Origin: UBA1369 sp964571725
GTDB lineage: Bacteria > Patescibacteriota > Gracilibacteria > UBA1369
DNA length: 64,000 nt
Reading direction: 5' to 3'
Assembly (NCBI GenBank): GCA_964571725.1
Contig: CAZNDB010000001.1
Location: 62,001-126,000, forward strand
In this document: positions 62,356 through 64,000 of the stretch, piece by piece
Layout of the letters: each line of letters opens with the position of its first letter
Numbering within the stretch: position 1 is the stretch's first letter
Notes under the pieces: generated by a model
The model's input: only the letters and a program-made list of their open reading frames with translations
Databases searched by the model: none
What the model was told of the DNA's origin: nothing
Translations under genes and position numbers: made by a program

Positions 62356-63075
62356 ATGTCCGAAAACTCTAAAAATTCGGTGGAGGGAAGCGATCTTTCG
62401 GAAGACCAGTCTTTCCCTGCAGATGAAGCTCCAACCGTGGTCACCGGAGAGGTTGACATGGCTGATCTTGATTTTGATGAGCAGGTTGAATTTAATTTGG
62501 AAAAAGCCCTGGGAGAATTCCAGCAGCCCGATCAAAGAGAGACGATTCCCGCCCCGGCTATCCCCGTTTCCACGATGACGGATCTTTCTGAATCGGAGAT
62601 ACCTGTCACGGTTTCTTTCAGCCCTTCCAGTACTCCCGCCATGGCGCCGCCCGCTATGACCGATTTGCCACCCCCTGAATTCATTATCAACCGTGATCCT
62701 TCTCTGCTCAGACCGGGGTCTTATTCCCTGACAGAGAATGGTGCAATATCAATATCGCCGGCACCAGTCGAGGATGGAGAGACCATGTGGCCACCTCCAC
62801 CAGACTATAATCCCAAGGAACTGACACAGAAAACACCCGACCCGCTCACGGCCGAAACGCTTGAGATAACCCGCGTGTACGGCAGAATGGAGTTATTCGC
62901 TAAATTCACGGAAACCAGGGACTTTAAAAGATATCGCAAGGACATGGACAGATTTCTGGCCATCAGTAAAACTGACCCTAAAAAAGTAAACACGCTTAAA
63001 AAACCGACGCTTTGGACAGCTTTCAAGAAATGGTTGAAAAAACAGGAAAGAAAATTAAATTCCGCGCAGAAATAA
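62356..63075 (+). CDS. Acidic proline-rich protein of unknown function
   Basis: A 239-aa protein I do not recognise. Residues 1-165 are acidic, Ser/Pro-rich and probably disordered (FPADEAPTVVTGEVDMADLD, MAPPAMTDLPPPEF). The last ~75 are helical and basic (RKDMDRFLAISK, FKKWLKKQERKL). No signal peptide or membrane helix. The style is like the disordered parts of the 653-aa and 1,118-aa membrane proteins. Separate promoter with a strong dyad; convergent with the SLH gene. Confidence 0.75.
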   Translation: MSENSKNSVEGSDLSEDQSFPADEAPTVVTGEVDMADLDFDEQVEFNLEKALGEFQQPDQRETIPAPAIPVSTMTDLSESEIPVTVSFSPSSTPAMAPPAMTDLPPPEFIINRDPSLLRPGSYSLTENGAISISPAPVEDGETMWPPPPDYNPKELTQKTPDPLTAETLEITRVYGRMELFAKFTETRDFKRYRKDMDRFLAISKTDPKKVNTLKKPTLWTAFKKWLKKQERKLNSAQK

Positions 63076-63098
63076 TCCCAGCCTGGCTATCATTTCTG

Positions 63099-64000
63099 TC
63101 AGGCGGCCGGAAACTGTGACAACAACTCATTGGCCCTTTCCTGAATGTGTTTAACAATTGCTTCGACCTGGACATTGGCCTCACCTGCTTCGGTGGCCTT
63201 GACTATGGTCTTGTTTATCCAGTCCCGTGCGGTCACATAGTCCTCCTGAATGGCGGCGACATAGGCGTTCATCAGATAATCGTAGGCGCGGGCCAGTTTG
63301 GCCGCACCCAGTACGGCTGGATCGGCCGGTTTAATCAGATAGGCCTGCTGGCTGATATCCACAGCCAGACCGGCAGCTCGCTTCGCTGAAACCAGATTAT
63401 TGTCTCCCAGATAGATTTCGATTTCTGCCAGTTGAGATTCGACCTGGTTGATTAAAAATTGCAGATCCTGATCGTTGCGTATCACCAGCATCAGATAAAT
63501 AATCTCGGCTACTTCCCCCCTGTTCAGTTCGCGGGAGGGGAAAAGTCGTTTCTGGGTATCGGCAGTCAGCAAACCGGACTGGCCGGCATAATTGAGGTAA
63601 GGGGCAAACCAGGCATTGGCGGGCACATCTTGATAAATTTGTTTGCCGGCCCATTTTTCTGCCAGGAAATCGTTTATTATCAGAAGCATTTTAAGAAACT
63701 CGGCGCGGTTAACATTGCGGGCCGGGGCAAAAGTGCCATCCTGATTGCCCGTGATAATGCCAAGCATTTTGGCTTTTTCCACATATACGGCATACCAGTC
63801 GGTGACCAGAATATCCGGGAAGCTGACTGTTTCAACGCGTTCCTGTACCTCAATTCTGTTGCCCACCAGTAGAATTTTCAGGGCCTCGGCTCTGTTAACC
63901 AGATTTTTCGGTTTAAATGAACCGTCTTCATATCCGGACAGAACTCCCTGTTCTTTCAGAAATTTTATTGCTACATAATTAATTTGGGTCGCGGGGACAT
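63099..64000 (-). CDS. SLH-domain surface protein, N-terminus beyond the right edge
   Basis: The frame is open from the stop at 63099 to the right edge (about 300 aa visible). The GTG at 63866 is not the real start, because SLH sequence continues upstream of it (FLKEQGVLSGYEDGSFKPKN, VNRAEALKILL). Three SLH repeats are followed by an all-helical C-terminal domain of ~115 residues (QVESQLAEIEIYLGDNN...ANELLSQF), as in the SLH protein at 11345. A signal peptide is expected outside the window. Likely wall-anchored. Confidence 0.9.
   Translation of the reverse strand, partial: VPATQINYVAIKFLKEQGVLSGYEDGSFKPKNLVNRAEALKILLVGNRIEVQERVETVSFPDILVTDWYAVYVEKAKMLGIITGNQDGTFAPARNVNRAEFLKMLLIINDFLAEKWAGKQIYQDVPANAWFAPYLNYAGQSGLLTADTQKRLFPSRELNRGEVAEIIYLMLVIRNDQDLQFLINQVESQLAEIEIYLGDNNLVSAKRAAGLAVDISQQAYLIKPADPAVLGAAKLARAYDYLMNAYVAAIQEDYVTARDWINKTIVKATEAGEANVQVEAIVKHIQERANELLSQFPAA

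Noticed and set aside
1..64000. UGA recoded as glycine (genetic code 25)
   Set aside because: recJ, cca and other conserved genes end at TGA at the expected protein length, and no conserved gene needs TGA read-through.

Overview
The window reads as a densely packed chromosome segment of an uncultivated bacterium, most likely a member of the Candidate Phyla Radiation (Patescibacteria), possibly Peregrinibacteria-like. The reasons are the many S-layer-homology (SLH) surface proteins, a compact type IV pilus cluster with no secretin, very large low-homology surface or membrane proteins, a CPR-style DHH phosphoesterase, a two-domain ThyX-like protein, and starts that often lack a Shine-Dalgarno site. 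The phylum is an inference. Genes such as recJ and cca end in TGA, so the UGA-to-glycine code of Gracilibacteria is not in use.

Layout. 1-8796 (-): one giant secreted protein, cut by the left edge, with calcium-binding-type repeats, an SLH block and Ig-like modules. 9186-19281: a surface and pilus region with a pilin, two adhesin-like proteins sharing a C-terminal domain, an SLH protein, and the pilus genes in the order pilN-like, pilO-like, pilB, pilC, adhesin (-). 19380-20548 (-): rplJ-rplL with a structured leader. 20673-28180 (+): miaA-recJ, a 1,118-aa single-span membrane protein and an NrnA-like phosphoesterase. 28222-35927 (-): a long run from tsaD through a flippase-like membrane protein, hisS, a thioredoxin and a DsbA-like protein to an SLH protein, a lipoprotein and yebC. 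36039-38032 (+): cca, then a compositionally foreign MopE-type gene. 38227-43486 (-): a TrmA/RlmD-family methyltransferase, yajQ, and a 1,036-aa protein whose N-terminus carries a QLDLF sliding-clamp-type motif. 43595-50868 (+): rlmH-capA, a lipoprotein, an unknown protein, an MBL/beta-CASP nuclease, and a thyX-like gene overlapping folA. 50911-53306 (-): a transglutaminase-like/TPR protein, a holin-fold membrane protein and an unknown protein.

About 1 kb without a gene follows (53343-54376). It has its own promoter, many hairpins, three copies of an A-rich linker and a strong terminator on the + strand, and is my best candidate for an undescribed structured RNA. Then come an RNB nuclease fused to dsRNA-binding domains, valS, and tRNA-Gly(GCC). 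The 3' end of that tRNA is repeated 186 bp downstream around a hairpin-rich insert, next to an AT-rich gene for a membrane-anchored nuclease-like protein and a degenerate tRNA-like element. This looks like a small tRNA-associated island. The right end holds a methyltransferase, a proline-rich acidic protein behind a promoter with a palindrome over its -10, and a further SLH protein cut by the right edge.

The cell-surface genes (giant SLH protein, three other SLH proteins, pili, adhesins, lipoproteins, DsbA/thioredoxin folding) probably form one functional theme: building an S-layer-bearing envelope and attaching to other cells. Most of the rest is tRNA and RNA maturation, translation, and nucleotide metabolism.
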